Source: Paeniglutamicibacter psychrophenolicus
Lineage (GTDB): Bacteria; Actinomycetota; Actinomycetes; Actinomycetales; Micrococcaceae
Direction: 5' to 3'
Assembly: GCF_030812255.1 (NCBI RefSeq)
Contig: NZ_JAUSSH010000001.1
Coordinates: forward strand, 496,001-560,000
DNA length: 64,000 nt
A program made the translations under genes and the position numbers. The notes under the pieces are model-generated. The model did no database searches, was not told the DNA's origin, and saw only the letters and a list, made by a program, of their open reading frames with translations. Positions 53,524 to 62,343 of this stretch are shown here, in pieces. How positions within the stretch are numbered: position 1 is the first letter of the stretch; each line of letters starts with the position of its first letter.

Positions 53524-54495
53524 GACGCCGGTCACCAGCCGGGCCCACCACCACTGCGCCGAAGCACCCGCGAGTATGCCTGGCAGTAGTTGTCCCTGCA
53601 CTTGGAGTACTTCCTACGCGTGCTTCCCGGCGGGGTTCTTCATAGCTTGTGAGGAGAACGCCTCCCGTAGCGGGATCGTTCGATTCCGAGCCACTACCCG
53701 TGACCCATGCAGCCAGTATTGCGGGGATGCGGGATGCGGCCGGTGAGAGGCACCGCGGGCCACCGTGCCCCCAGCGCATGACCCGGTGCCGCAGTGAGCG
53801 GGGACCGGCGGCTATCGAATCACCACCAGGTGGCGATTCATCCCCCAGCAGCCGCCGGTCCCCTTCTTTTTTGTCCATCGGAGGGGGGACGCACGGCGAG
53901 GGGGCCCGGGGTTGCCCGATAACACCGGCGGGTCCCGAAGCGCTCGATGCCGTAGCCGAAGCCCAGAAGGAGTCCGCCCCCGCCCGCGGTCTTGTTCCCA
54001 TGGGCGGCGCGGATCTTCTCCGCCGCCGGATCGTCTCCACCGTGCGAGCCCGCCGCGCGGGACGCCCAGGCAGGCCCACGTTAAGCAGACCCACGCAAGC
54101 CACCGCGGCACGAAGCCCGCCGCCGGTCCGGATTCCCCGCGCCGGGCAGCGACGCCACGGAACCAGGCCCGGGGTTCCCTCGAATCCCGTGGATTTCCGG
54201 CATTTTTCCTGCAGGAACCTGCGAAGATGCAGGGGCACCGGCGGGTCTGCCGATCCCCAGTACCGCCTCAGTAGCGAAACGCGCAATCGAGTAGGGGACA
54301 CTGCCAACCGCCATTCCCGCTTCCCAAAGTCGAGTGGCGTATCAGGGTGTGGCAGGACCCAAAGCTGCATAGTCTCGAATTGTGGTCCGGATACGGTCGG
54401 TCCACGCAGGTGCCGTTTGGGGGCATCGCCCGCAGGCCTTGGGGGCTGGGCGGGTCAGGGAACGCGCGGAAGCGCACATATTGGGGGAATCTGTT
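53524..54495. other. Long region without a convincing gene before the polysaccharide operon
   Basis: Open frames on both strands here have compositions and sequences typical of chance frames in GC-rich DNA. A very strong terminator at 53801-53873 divides the region. The right part contains a GGCGGC/GCCGCC hairpin near 54003-54026 and a TAGTCT hexamer near 54369 that may be the operon promoter, implying a leader of roughly 110-120 bases. No ops-type antitermination element was recognised. Confidence 0.5.
53801..53873 (+). terminator. Strong intrinsic terminator after the LuxR triplet
   Basis: GGGGACCGGCGGCT at 53801-53814 pairs perfectly with AGCCGCCGGTCCCC at 53851-53864, followed by TTCTTTTTT. 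The 36-base loop has a further stem (GAATC/GATTC around CCACC/GGTGG). Confidence 0.92.
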
Positions 54496-55995
54496 GTGGT
54501 GCACCTGAACGAACCGGCCGACAATACCGGTGCCTTCGGAAACCTTTTGGCCGGCTCGGCGCGCACCTTCCGGCCCGCACGGTCGGGGGAAGCCGTTGCC
54601 GGCGCGCCGGCGAGGCGCTGGCGCCAGCGGTACACGACGCGGCTGGCCGTCTCCGACTCCGTGGTCGTTTCCGCGGTTTGCGGCGCAGTGGCCCTGACCG
54701 CCGCGGAGGGGGAACCCGCACCCCTGGCAACGGGTCTGGTGCTGGCGCTGTTCTGGCTGACCCTGCTGGTCGTCTACCGCACCCGCTCGCCGCAATGCAT
54801 CGGGGTGGGGGCCCGCGAATACAAGCGGGTCATCGACACCTCCTGCGTCGCCCTGGGATGGGTCGCGGCACTGGCCGTGGTGGGCGGGGCACCCGGCCTG
54901 CGGCGCTACCTGCTGGTGGCCTTCCCCCTGGGGGTTGCCGGGCTGCTGGCCGAGCGCTGGCTCTGGCGGCACTGGCTGGTGCGGGCGCAGGCTAGGGGCC
55001 ATGCCCTGTCCCAGGTGCTCATCGTCGGGGAACCCCACGACATCAACTACGTGGTGAACCAACTGGAGAAGAAGTGCGGACCTGCCTACAAGGTCGTGGG
55101 CGTCGTGCTTGACCACGGGGACCACACGCTGCTCGGGCCAACGACGGTACCGACCTATCGCGGCATGGACGCGATGGCGGGGGCCGTGGCGGAATCCGGC
55201 GCTGACGCGGTGGTGGTTGCCGGACACCTGGAGGGCGGCCACCGCGCGATCAGGGACCTGGGCTGGAGGCTGGAGGAGTCCGGAACCGAATTCATCCTGG
55301 TGTCCTCCCTGACCAACGTCGCCGGACCGCGCATCCGGATGCGCCCCGTCGAGGGGCTGCCCCTGATGCACGTCGAGTTGCCGAACTTCGACGGGGGACA
55401 CCACCTGGTCAAGCGGGCCATGGACATCGGGCTCTCGGCCTTGGCCCTGGTCGCGCTGCTTCCCGTCTTTGCGGTGCTGGCGCTGCTGATCAAGGCCGAC
55501 AGCCCGGGACCGGTGTTCTTTGTCCAGGACCGGGTCGGGCGCCATGGCCGGACATTCAGGATGTTCAAGTTCCGTTCCATGGGCGTCGACGCCGAAAGCC
55601 GCAAGGACGGGTTGCGCGGCAGCAACGAAGCCGCCGGACCGCTGTTCAAGATGGAAAACGACCCCCGGGTCACCAAGGTCGGCACCTGGATGCGCAAGCA
55701 CTCGCTGGACGAGCTGCCGCAGTTCCTCAACGTCCTGCTGGGCAACATGTCCATGGTCGGGCCGCGTCCCCCGTTGCCTGACGAGACATCGGTCTACGAG
55801 GGAAGCACGTTCAGGCGCCTATACATCAAGCCCGGGGTCACCGGGCTGTGGCAGGTCAACGGGCGAAGCCTGTTGACCTGGGAGGAAAGCGTCAGGCTGG
55901 ACCTCTACTACGTCGACAACTGGTCCGTCACCGGAGATCTGATGATCATGTGGCGAACCTTCAAGGTCATGATCAATCCGGTGGGAGCATTCTGA
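54496..55995 (+). CDS. Polyprenyl glycosylphosphotransferase (initiating sugar transferase)
   Basis: Starts glycan assembly by moving a sugar phosphate onto undecaprenyl phosphate at the membrane. Four to five N-terminal helices (about 50-165) and a Rossmann-like CoA-binding-type region are followed by the bacterial sugar transferase domain (about 300-499). That domain shows KRAMDIGLSALALVALLPVF, MFKFRSM, HSLDELPQFLNVLLGNMSMV and PGVTGLWQVNGRS. The frame is open to 54382, but GGGGGAA is 7 bases before the GTG at 54496; 499 aa. First gene of the operon, ending one base into the next start. Confidence 0.92.
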   Translation: MVHLNEPADNTGAFGNLLAGSARTFRPARSGEAVAGAPARRWRQRYTTRLAVSDSVVVSAVCGAVALTAAEGEPAPLATGLVLALFWLTLLVVYRTRSPQCIGVGAREYKRVIDTSCVALGWVAALAVVGGAPGLRRYLLVAFPLGVAGLLAERWLWRHWLVRAQARGHALSQVLIVGEPHDINYVVNQLEKKCGPAYKVVGVVLDHGDHTLLGPTTVPTYRGMDAMAGAVAESGADAVVVAGHLEGGHRAIRDLGWRLEESGTEFILVSSLTNVAGPRIRMRPVEGLPLMHVELPNFDGGHHLVKRAMDIGLSALALVALLPVFAVLALLIKADSPGPVFFVQDRVGRHGRTFRMFKFRSMGVDAESRKDGLRGSNEAAGPLFKMENDPRVTKVGTWMRKHSLDELPQFLNVLLGNMSMVGPRPPLPDETSVYEGSTFRRLYIKPGVTGLWQVNGRSLLTWEESVRLDLYYVDNWSVTGDLMIMWRTFKVMINPVGAF

Positions 55996-57080
55996 TGGAC
56001 AACGGCACAAACCCCCTGAAGGTCGCGGTCATTGGCGCGGGGTACTGGGGGCCGAACCTGGCCCGCAACTTTTCCGCCGCCCTCGACTGGGAACTGGTGG
56101 CGATCTGCGACAAGGACACCGCGCGCGCCGCGGCGCTGGCCCGCAAGGTCGGCTTCCCCGCCGTCGTCGGGTCCGTGGACGAATTGCTCACGGGCCACGA
56201 CGTCGACGCGGTGGCCATTGCCACCCCGGCGCGCACCCACCACGCCATCGCCATGCAGGCGCTGGCGGAGGGAAAGCACGTGCTGGTTGAAAAGCCGCTG
56301 GCCGACCGCGGGGACGCCGGCAGGCAAATGGTCGCCCTGGCACAGGAGCGCGGACTGGTCCTGATGGCCGACCACACCTATTGCTACACCCCGGCGGCGA
56401 TCAAGATCCGGGACCTGGTTTTTGGTGGGGAACTCGGCGAGATCCTCTATATCGACTCGGTCAGGATCAACCTCGGCCTCGTGCAGCCGGATGTCGACGT
56501 CTTTTGGGACCTGGCCCCGCACGACCTGTCCATCCTCGACTTCATCCTGCCCGGCGGCCTGCGGCCGCTGGAGGTCTCTGCCCACGGTGCGGACCCGCTC
56601 GGGGCCGGCAAGGCCTGCGTCGGGTACCTGACGATGCCGCTGGCGGGCGGGGCGATAGCCAACATCCACGTCAACTGGCTCAGCCCGACCAAGATCCGCA
56701 AGATGGTCATCGGCGGCAGCCGCAAGACGCTGATCTGGGACGACCTGAACCCGCAGCAGCGCATCAGCGTGTACGACCGCGGGGTGAACCTCGACTGCCA
56801 GGAACTGGTCAGGGGAGATGTCACCGAACGCACCGAGGCGGCCATCTCCTACCGGCTGGGCGACACCTGGTCGCCCTCGCTGGAGGAATTCGAACCGCTC
56901 GGGCGGATGGTGGCCCAGTTCCACGCCAGCATCACCACGAAGCTGCCCTCGCCGACCGACGGCAGCGCCGCCCTGCGGGTGCTGGCGGTGCTGGAGGCCG
57001 CGAGCCGCAGCCTCGCCGAGGGCGGAAGCAACGCGGCGGTCGACGGGTCGGGAATCGAACTTCAGGAGGTACTGCGGTGA
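55995..57080 (+). CDS. Gfo/Idh/MocA oxidoreductase, WlbA-like
   Basis: NAD-dependent sugar oxidoreductase, 361 aa. The nucleotide motif is VAVIGAGYWGPNLARNF, followed by EKPLADRG with the conserved lysine. LVQPDVDVFWDLAPHDLSIL resembles WlbA-type enzymes that oxidise the 3-hydroxyl of UDP-GlcNAc-uronic acid. With the DegT aminotransferases nearby, this suggests a 3-amino sugar pathway. The ATG at 55995 overlaps the preceding stop (TGATG). Substrate is inferred, not proven. Confidence 0.88.
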   Translation: MDNGTNPLKVAVIGAGYWGPNLARNFSAALDWELVAICDKDTARAAALARKVGFPAVVGSVDELLTGHDVDAVAIATPARTHHAIAMQALAEGKHVLVEKPLADRGDAGRQMVALAQERGLVLMADHTYCYTPAAIKIRDLVFGGELGEILYIDSVRINLGLVQPDVDVFWDLAPHDLSILDFILPGGLRPLEVSAHGADPLGAGKACVGYLTMPLAGGAIANIHVNWLSPTKIRKMVIGGSRKTLIWDDLNPQQRISVYDRGVNLDCQELVRGDVTERTEAAISYRLGDTWSPSLEEFEPLGRMVAQFHASITTKLPSPTDGSAALRVLAVLEAASRSLAEGGSNAAVDGSGIELQEVLR

Positions 57081-58156
57081 AACGGGGGATGGACATGGAA
57101 CAGCATCGGAAGGCAACGGCCGGACAAGGCGGAAGGGACCCGGCCAGGGAGCTGGCCGGCAAGGACATCCTGGTCACCGGCGGGGCCGGCACCATCGGCT
57201 CGGAGATCGTCGACCAGTTGGTCGCCGCGGGGGCCGGGCACGTCGATGTCCTGGACAACCTGGTGCGCGGGCGGCGCGAGAACATCGAACGAGCCCTGGC
57301 CTCTGGCAGGGTCTCCCTCGTGGAGGGCGACGTGAGGGACGTGCGGCTCGTGGGCGAACTGTCCGCGGGCAAGGACATCGTCTTCCACCAGGCCGCCATC
57401 AGGATCACCCAGTGCGCCGAGGAGCCGCGCCTGGCCTTCGACGTGCTGGCACAGGGGACCTTCAACGTCCTGGAGGCCGCCGTTGCCGCCCGGGTGCCGA
57501 AGATCGTGGCCGCATCCAGCGCCTCGGTGTATGGCACGGCCGAGGAGTTTCCCACGGGCGAACGCCACCACCCGTACAACAACGACACCTTCTACGGCGC
57601 GGCCAAGACCTTCAACGAGGGCATGGCGCGCAGCTTCCGCGCGATGTACGGGATCGATTACGTGATGCTGCGCTACTTCAACGTGTACGGGCCGCGCATG
57701 GATGTGCACGGGGCCTACACGGAGGTGCTGGTGCGCTGGATGGAACGCATCGCCGACGGGCTTCCCCCGCTGGTTTTCGGGGACGGCAGCCAAAGCATGG
57801 ACTTCATCTTCACCCGGGACATCGCCCGGGCCAACCTGCTGGCGGCCGCGTCCCCGGTCGCCGAGGGGACCTACAACATCGCCCGCGGGGAGGAAACCAC
57901 CCTGCTGCAACTGGCCACGTCGCTGCTGCGGGTCATGGAATCGGACCTTGCGGTGGAACACGGCCCGGAGCGCGCGGTCAACGGCGTGGTGCGGCGGCTG
58001 GCCGACACCGCCGCGGCCAGCGCCGACCTCGGCTTCACCGCCTCGGTCGGCCTGGAAGAGGGCCTGCGCGAGCTGGTGACATGGTGGCGCCCCCTGCGCG
58101 AGGAAGTCGCGGCCGGACGCCTGGCCGGGTCCAAGGCGGGGGCGGGGCTGAAATGA
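57077..58156 (+). CDS. NAD-dependent sugar epimerase/dehydratase (extended SDR)
   Basis: Extended short-chain dehydrogenase, 359 aa, probably acting on a nucleotide sugar. VTGGAGTIGSEIVDQLVAAG binds NAD; HQAAIRITQC, ASSASVYG and the YGAAK active-site pair follow. LRYFNVYGPRM and DFIFTRDIARA are typical of 4-epimerases. The GTG at 57077 has AGGAGG 8 bases upstream and overlaps the previous stop. The frame is open far back, but that part is a shadow of the oxidoreductase. Confidence 0.9.
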   Translation: MKRGMDMEQHRKATAGQGGRDPARELAGKDILVTGGAGTIGSEIVDQLVAAGAGHVDVLDNLVRGRRENIERALASGRVSLVEGDVRDVRLVGELSAGKDIVFHQAAIRITQCAEEPRLAFDVLAQGTFNVLEAAVAARVPKIVAASSASVYGTAEEFPTGERHHPYNNDTFYGAAKTFNEGMARSFRAMYGIDYVMLRYFNVYGPRMDVHGAYTEVLVRWMERIADGLPPLVFGDGSQSMDFIFTRDIARANLLAAASPVAEGTYNIARGEETTLLQLATSLLRVMESDLAVEHGPERAVNGVVRRLADTAAASADLGFTASVGLEEGLRELVTWWRPLREEVAAGRLAGSKAGAGLK

Positions 58157-59319
58157 ACACCGTCCCGTCGGTCGCCGCACCGGCAACCCTTGAACGCATC
58201 AATGTCATGAAGCCGTGGCTGGGCGAGGAGGAAGCCCAAGCCATCGTCGAGGTCGTGGCCTCCGGTTGGGTGGCCCAGGGCCCAAGGACCGCCGCCTTCG
58301 AAGCGGCGTTTGCCAAGCACCAGGGGGTCGCACACGCTGTTGCCACCTCAAGTTGCACCACCGCGCTGCACCTGGCCTTGCTCGTGGCGGGGGTCAAGGC
58401 CGGAGACGACGTGCTGGTTCCCTCCTTCTCCTTCATCGCCACGGCCAACGCGCCGACCTATGTGGGTGCACACCCGGTCTTCGTCGACGTGGAAGCCGGC
58501 ACCGGAAACGTCAGTGTTGAAACCCTCGAGCGGGGATTGACCGTGGCGACGAGCGCCGTCATCGTCGTCGACCAGGGCGGCATGCCTGTCGACTTGTCGC
58601 CCATCCGCCGCTGGTGCGACAGCCACGGGTTGAAACTCATCGAGGACGCCGCCTGCGCCGCGGGCTCAACCTACCACGGCGAACCGGTGGGTCGCGGCGC
58701 GGACGTCAGCGCCTGGTCCTTCCACCCGCGCAAGCTGCTGACCACAGGCGAGGGCGGCATGCTGAGCACGAACAACGCCGCCTGGGCGCAGCGGGCCCGG
58801 AAGCTGCGGGAGCATGCCATGGGGGTTTCGGCCGCTGAACGCCACACCGCGCTCGTCGCCCCGGCCGAAAGCTATGCGGAGATCGGCTACAACTTCCGCA
58901 TGACGGACCTGCAGGCGGCCATGGGGCTGGTGCAGCTGGGCAAGCTGGATGCGATGGTGGCCCGGCGCCGCGAACTCGTGGGCAAATACCGGGTGGCCAT
59001 GGAGAACATCGATGGCCTGGAACTCGTCGCAGACCCGGATTACGGTACCTCGAACTTCCAGTCCTGCTGGATCCGGGTGGAGCCCGGCTACCCGCTTGAC
59101 CGCGAGGGAGTGCTGGCACATCTGGCAAAACGCGGGATTTCGGCCCGGCGCGGCATCATGGCCGCGCACCTGCAACCCGCCTACGCCCATATACGGGCCG
59201 GCGAGCTGCCGGTCACCGAGGCACTGGCCCGCGACACACTGATCCTGCCGCTGTACCACCAGCTATCCGACACCGACCAGCAGCGCGTCATCGACGCGCT
59301 CGCGAACCCCAAGGAGTAG
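58153..59319 (+). CDS. DegT/DnrJ/EryC1 sugar aminotransferase 1
   Basis: PLP-dependent aminotransferase adding an amino group to a keto sugar nucleotide; 388 aa. The fold-type I features are seen: GSGWVAQGP-like VASGWVAQGPRTAAFE, SSCTTALHLALL, IEDAACAAGSTY, and the PLP lysine in FHPRKLLTTGEGGML. GYNFRMTDLQAAMGLVQL is typical. It looks like the PglE/perosamine-synthetase group. It is followed 3 bp later by a PglD-like acetyltransferase, which suggests an N-acylated 4-amino sugar. Confidence 0.92.
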   Translation: MNTVPSVAAPATLERINVMKPWLGEEEAQAIVEVVASGWVAQGPRTAAFEAAFAKHQGVAHAVATSSCTTALHLALLVAGVKAGDDVLVPSFSFIATANAPTYVGAHPVFVDVEAGTGNVSVETLERGLTVATSAVIVVDQGGMPVDLSPIRRWCDSHGLKLIEDAACAAGSTYHGEPVGRGADVSAWSFHPRKLLTTGEGGMLSTNNAAWAQRARKLREHAMGVSAAERHTALVAPAESYAEIGYNFRMTDLQAAMGLVQLGKLDAMVARRRELVGKYRVAMENIDGLELVADPDYGTSNFQSCWIRVEPGYPLDREGVLAHLAKRGISARRGIMAAHLQPAYAHIRAGELPVTEALARDTLILPLYHQLSDTDQQRVIDALANPKE

Positions 59320-59322
59320 GCC

Positions 59323-60012
59323 ATGGCACGGATCCTCTTGCTGGCCGCCGGTGGACTGGCGCGGGAGACCGCTTCATCCATCGCGGACACGGGCGACCAC
59401 GAGGTGGTCGGCCTGCTCGATGACTCCCCGGCACTGCACGGCGGCCTGGTGGCCGGGGTCCGGGTGCTCGGTGGCATCGATCTGGCGGCCGGGCGCAGCG
59501 AGCTGTTGCTCGTGTGTGCCGGCAACGGCCAGATTCGCCGGGTCATCGTGCACCGGCTGCGGATGCTGGGAGTCGGACCGGAACGATACGCCGGCCACGT
59601 GAGCCGCAGCGCCAGCCGGGGCGCCAGGTGCTCGCTAGGCCCCGGCAGTATCGTCCTGCCCGGGTGCGTATTGACCTGCGATGTCACCCTCGGGGCGCAC
59701 GTGGTGTTGATGCCCCGGGTGGTGCTGACCCACGACAACCACCTGGGCGACTTCGCGACACTGGCCGCAGGCGTCGTCTTGGGCGGGGGAACACGCATCG
59801 GGGCCGCCGCCTACCTGGGGATGAACGCCAGCGTGCGGCAGGACCTGGAGGTCGGTGACGGAGCGATCCTTGGCATGGGCGCCGTGCTGCTCCAGGACCA
59901 GCCGGCCAACTGCACCTGGGCCGGGAACCCGGCGCACTGGCTGGGCCCGGCACCACACAACTCATCGGATATGCAGCGCCATGCGCTGGCCGGGACCGCA
60001 GGGGAGCGATAG
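59323..60012 (+). CDS. PglD/NeuD-like sugar acyltransferase
   Basis: Acetyl- or acyltransferase with an N-terminal Rossmann-like part (ILLLAAGGLARETASSI) and a C-terminal left-handed beta helix of hexapeptide repeats. LTHDNHLGDFATLAAGVVLG contains the histidine expected to act as the base. 229 aa. It sits directly behind an aminotransferase and probably acylates the amino sugar made there. Confidence 0.9.
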   Translation: MARILLLAAGGLARETASSIADTGDHEVVGLLDDSPALHGGLVAGVRVLGGIDLAAGRSELLLVCAGNGQIRRVIVHRLRMLGVGPERYAGHVSRSASRGARCSLGPGSIVLPGCVLTCDVTLGAHVVLMPRVVLTHDNHLGDFATLAAGVVLGGGTRIGAAAYLGMNASVRQDLEVGDGAILGMGAVLLQDQPANCTWAGNPAHWLGPAPHNSSDMQRHALAGTAGER

Positions 60013-60014
60013 CC

Positions 60015-61211
60015 ATGAAGATCCTGGTTTGCCCGCACCAGATGGGCATGGGTGGAAGCCAGCTCAATGCGGTGGAGATGGCGGTGGCGGTCAAGCGCCA
60101 CGGGCACGAGGCCGTCGTCTACGCCCCCGAGGGGATCCTGACCGACGCCCTGGAGTCCATGGACGTTCCCTGGATACCGGCCCACGACGCGCGCCTGCAC
60201 GGCGGGCGGTGGGCCACGCGACTGGGCCAGGTGATCCGCAGCGAGGGCGTGGAACTGGTCCACTCCTACGAGTGGCGCCCCTGCCTGCAAGCCGCCTTCG
60301 CCGGCGGACTGCGCACCCCCATGCTGATGTCGGTCATGGCCATGGACGTGCCACGTTTCCTGCCCCGGCACCTGCCCCTTGTGGTCGGCATCCCGGCCCT
60401 GCAACGGCGGATGATGGCCGAGGGACGGACCGCGTACCTGCTTGAACCTCCGGTGGACATGAAGCGGTATTCGACACGCGACGTGGACGGCGCCAGGAAA
60501 AGGTGGGGAATCGACCGGAAGGAGATCGTCATCTCGGCCGTTTCGATGTTGACCACCGACCTGGAGAAGTTGCAGGGAATCCTCTCGGCCATCGCCGTCG
60601 TTGACCGGCTAGCCGGCACCACGCCGGTCAGGCTCCTGGTCGCCGGGGACGGGGAAGGCGCCGCGACGGTGAACGAGCGTGCCGAGCAGGTAAACCTGCG
60701 CCACGGTCGCACCGTGATCCAGCCGGTGGGCTTCCAGCTCGACCCGGTGCCGGTCTACGAGGCGGCGGACATCGTCCTGGGCATGGGAAGCTCCGCGATT
60801 AAGGGCCTGGCCCACGGCAAGGCCCTTATCGTCCAGGGCGAGGGCGGATTCTGGAAGGTGGCCGACGAAACGACCGTCGGCGGGTTCATGGACAAAGGGT
60901 GGTTCGGCAGCAACGGCGCCGGTGCACGCGACCTGCTGGCGGGATTGGCCGACCTTGTCGGCGACGAGCGCAAGCGCCACCGGCTGGGCGTCCTGGGGCG
61001 CTCGCTGGTGGAAGGGCGCTACGGGCTCTCGCACGCGGCCGCGGAGCTCTCGGGCATCTACGTCGAAACGGCCATGCGTCCGCGGCGCCTCGGTGAAACG
61101 ACGATGTCCCTGGCCCGCAGCGCGGCGACCAGCGCAAAGTACTTCGCCACGATGCAGCTCGGCGGCGTCGTCGAACGCGAAAAGTGGGCGCGGCAGGGGG
61201 CCACGGCATGA
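60015..61211 (+). CDS. GT4-type glycosyltransferase
   Basis: GT-B glycosyltransferase, 398 aa, adding a sugar to the lipid-linked repeat unit in the cytosol. The N-terminal acceptor domain begins KILVCPHQMGMGGSQLNAVE; the donor domain shows VRLLVAGDGEGAATVNERAE and VYEAADIVLGMGSSAIKGLA, where the usual E(x7)E is only partly kept. It is a clear paralogue of the truncated gene at 63828. Starts 2 bp after the acyltransferase stop. Confidence 0.87.
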   Translation: MKILVCPHQMGMGGSQLNAVEMAVAVKRHGHEAVVYAPEGILTDALESMDVPWIPAHDARLHGGRWATRLGQVIRSEGVELVHSYEWRPCLQAAFAGGLRTPMLMSVMAMDVPRFLPRHLPLVVGIPALQRRMMAEGRTAYLLEPPVDMKRYSTRDVDGARKRWGIDRKEIVISAVSMLTTDLEKLQGILSAIAVVDRLAGTTPVRLLVAGDGEGAATVNERAEQVNLRHGRTVIQPVGFQLDPVPVYEAADIVLGMGSSAIKGLAHGKALIVQGEGGFWKVADETTVGGFMDKGWFGSNGAGARDLLAGLADLVGDERKRHRLGVLGRSLVEGRYGLSHAAAELSGIYVETAMRPRRLGETTMSLARSAATSAKYFATMQLGGVVEREKWARQGATA

Positions 61212-62323
61212 GCGCGAACCGCATTCCGCTGGTGGATTTGGGAGCCCAGCAACTTGAGATCGATGAAGAGGTCTCCTTGGGGCTCAAGGAAGTCTTCGCC
61301 ACGACCTCCTTCATCGGCGGCGCGCCGGTGGGCAGGTTCGAGTCGGCCTACGCCGGCTACCTGGGGGCTCGGCACTGCATCGGGGTGGCCAACGGCACCG
61401 ATGCCCTGGAACTTGCCCTGCGGGCCTCGGGCGTGCGGCCGGGCGGGGAAGTGATCCTGCCGGCCAACACCTTCATTGCCACCGCAGAGGCGATCTGCCG
61501 CATCGGGGCGGTCCCGGTGCCGGTGGACGTTGATCCCGAGCACCTGCTGATCGATCCGGTATGCGTGAAGATGGCCGTCTCGGCGCGGACCGAAGCCATC
61601 GTGCCGGTCCATCTCTTCGGCCAAAGCGCCTTCGTGGAGTTGTTGGAGCCGATCGCCGCGCGCTGCGGCGCGAAGATCGTCGAGGATGCGGCCCAAGCGC
61701 AGGGCGCAACCAGGCACGGACGCAATGCCGGAACACTTGGTACCGCCGCGGGAACCAGCTTCTATCCGGGCAAGAACCTGGGTGCGGCCGGCGACGCCGG
61801 GGCGGTCATCACCAACGACGAAGCCGTGGCGTCGAGGGTGCGGCTCCTTTCGGCGCACGGCAGCGTTCAGAAATACCGCCACGAGGCCATGGGCATGAAT
61901 TCCCGCATGGACACGATCCAGGCCGTGGTGCTCAACGCCAAGCTCGCCCGGCTTGCCGCCTGGAACGAGCTCCGACGCCGGGCCGCGGCCCGCTACGACG
62001 AACTTCTGGCGGGCATTGAGGGCTTGCAGTTGCCCACAGTGGCGGCGGGGAACAACGACGTGTGGCACCTGTACGTGGTGCGCGTCGAGAACCGGGACGC
62101 GGTCCTGGCCTCGCTGATCGAGGCGGGCATCGATGCCGGGATCCACTACCCGAGCCCGGTGCATCTGACCGGTGCGCTTGCCCACCTCGGGCTTCGTGCC
62201 GGATCATTCCCGGTGGCCGAGGATGCCGCCGGACGGATTCTGTCGATCCCGTTGTTCCCGCACATCACCGAGGATCAGCAGCAGCGGGTCGCCGAGGCAC
62301 TCGAATCGGCAGTGCGGCCATGA
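61208..62323 (+). CDS. DegT/DnrJ/EryC1 sugar aminotransferase 2
   Basis: Second PLP aminotransferase of the operon, 371 aa. IPLVDLGAQQLEIDEEV, FIGGAPVGRFE, IGVANGTDALELALRASG and PANTFIATAEAICRIGAVPV match the WlbC/WbpE and FdtB/QdtB branch that makes 3-amino sugars. The PLP lysine is in SFYPGKNLGAAGDAG. With the WlbA-like oxidoreductase it could make a 3-amino uronic or deoxy sugar. The ATG at 61208 overlaps the previous stop (ATGA). Only distantly like the first aminotransferase. Confidence 0.92.
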   Translation: MSANRIPLVDLGAQQLEIDEEVSLGLKEVFATTSFIGGAPVGRFESAYAGYLGARHCIGVANGTDALELALRASGVRPGGEVILPANTFIATAEAICRIGAVPVPVDVDPEHLLIDPVCVKMAVSARTEAIVPVHLFGQSAFVELLEPIAARCGAKIVEDAAQAQGATRHGRNAGTLGTAAGTSFYPGKNLGAAGDAGAVITNDEAVASRVRLLSAHGSVQKYRHEAMGMNSRMDTIQAVVLNAKLARLAAWNELRRRAAARYDELLAGIEGLQLPTVAAGNNDVWHLYVVRVENRDAVLASLIEAGIDAGIHYPSPVHLTGALAHLGLRAGSFPVAEDAAGRILSIPLFPHITEDQQQRVAEALESAVRP

Positions 62324-62343
62324 GCGGACGAAGGAGGGGCACT

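Noticed and set aside
53670-53700. GTTCGATTCC, similar to a tRNA T-loop
   Set aside because: The flanking bases cannot form the T stem in proper register, and no acceptor, D or anticodon arms could be found.
53489-54370. Open frame of 293 codons on the minus strand in the gap before the glycan operon
   Set aside because: The translation is rich in Arg, Pro, Gly and Ser with no recognisable domain, and the frame runs over a strong terminator. It looks like a chance frame in GC-rich DNA.
53649-54995. Open frame of 448 codons on the plus strand over the same gap
   Set aside because: It overlaps the start of the clear sugar transferase in another frame, and its translation there is a shadow of that gene.
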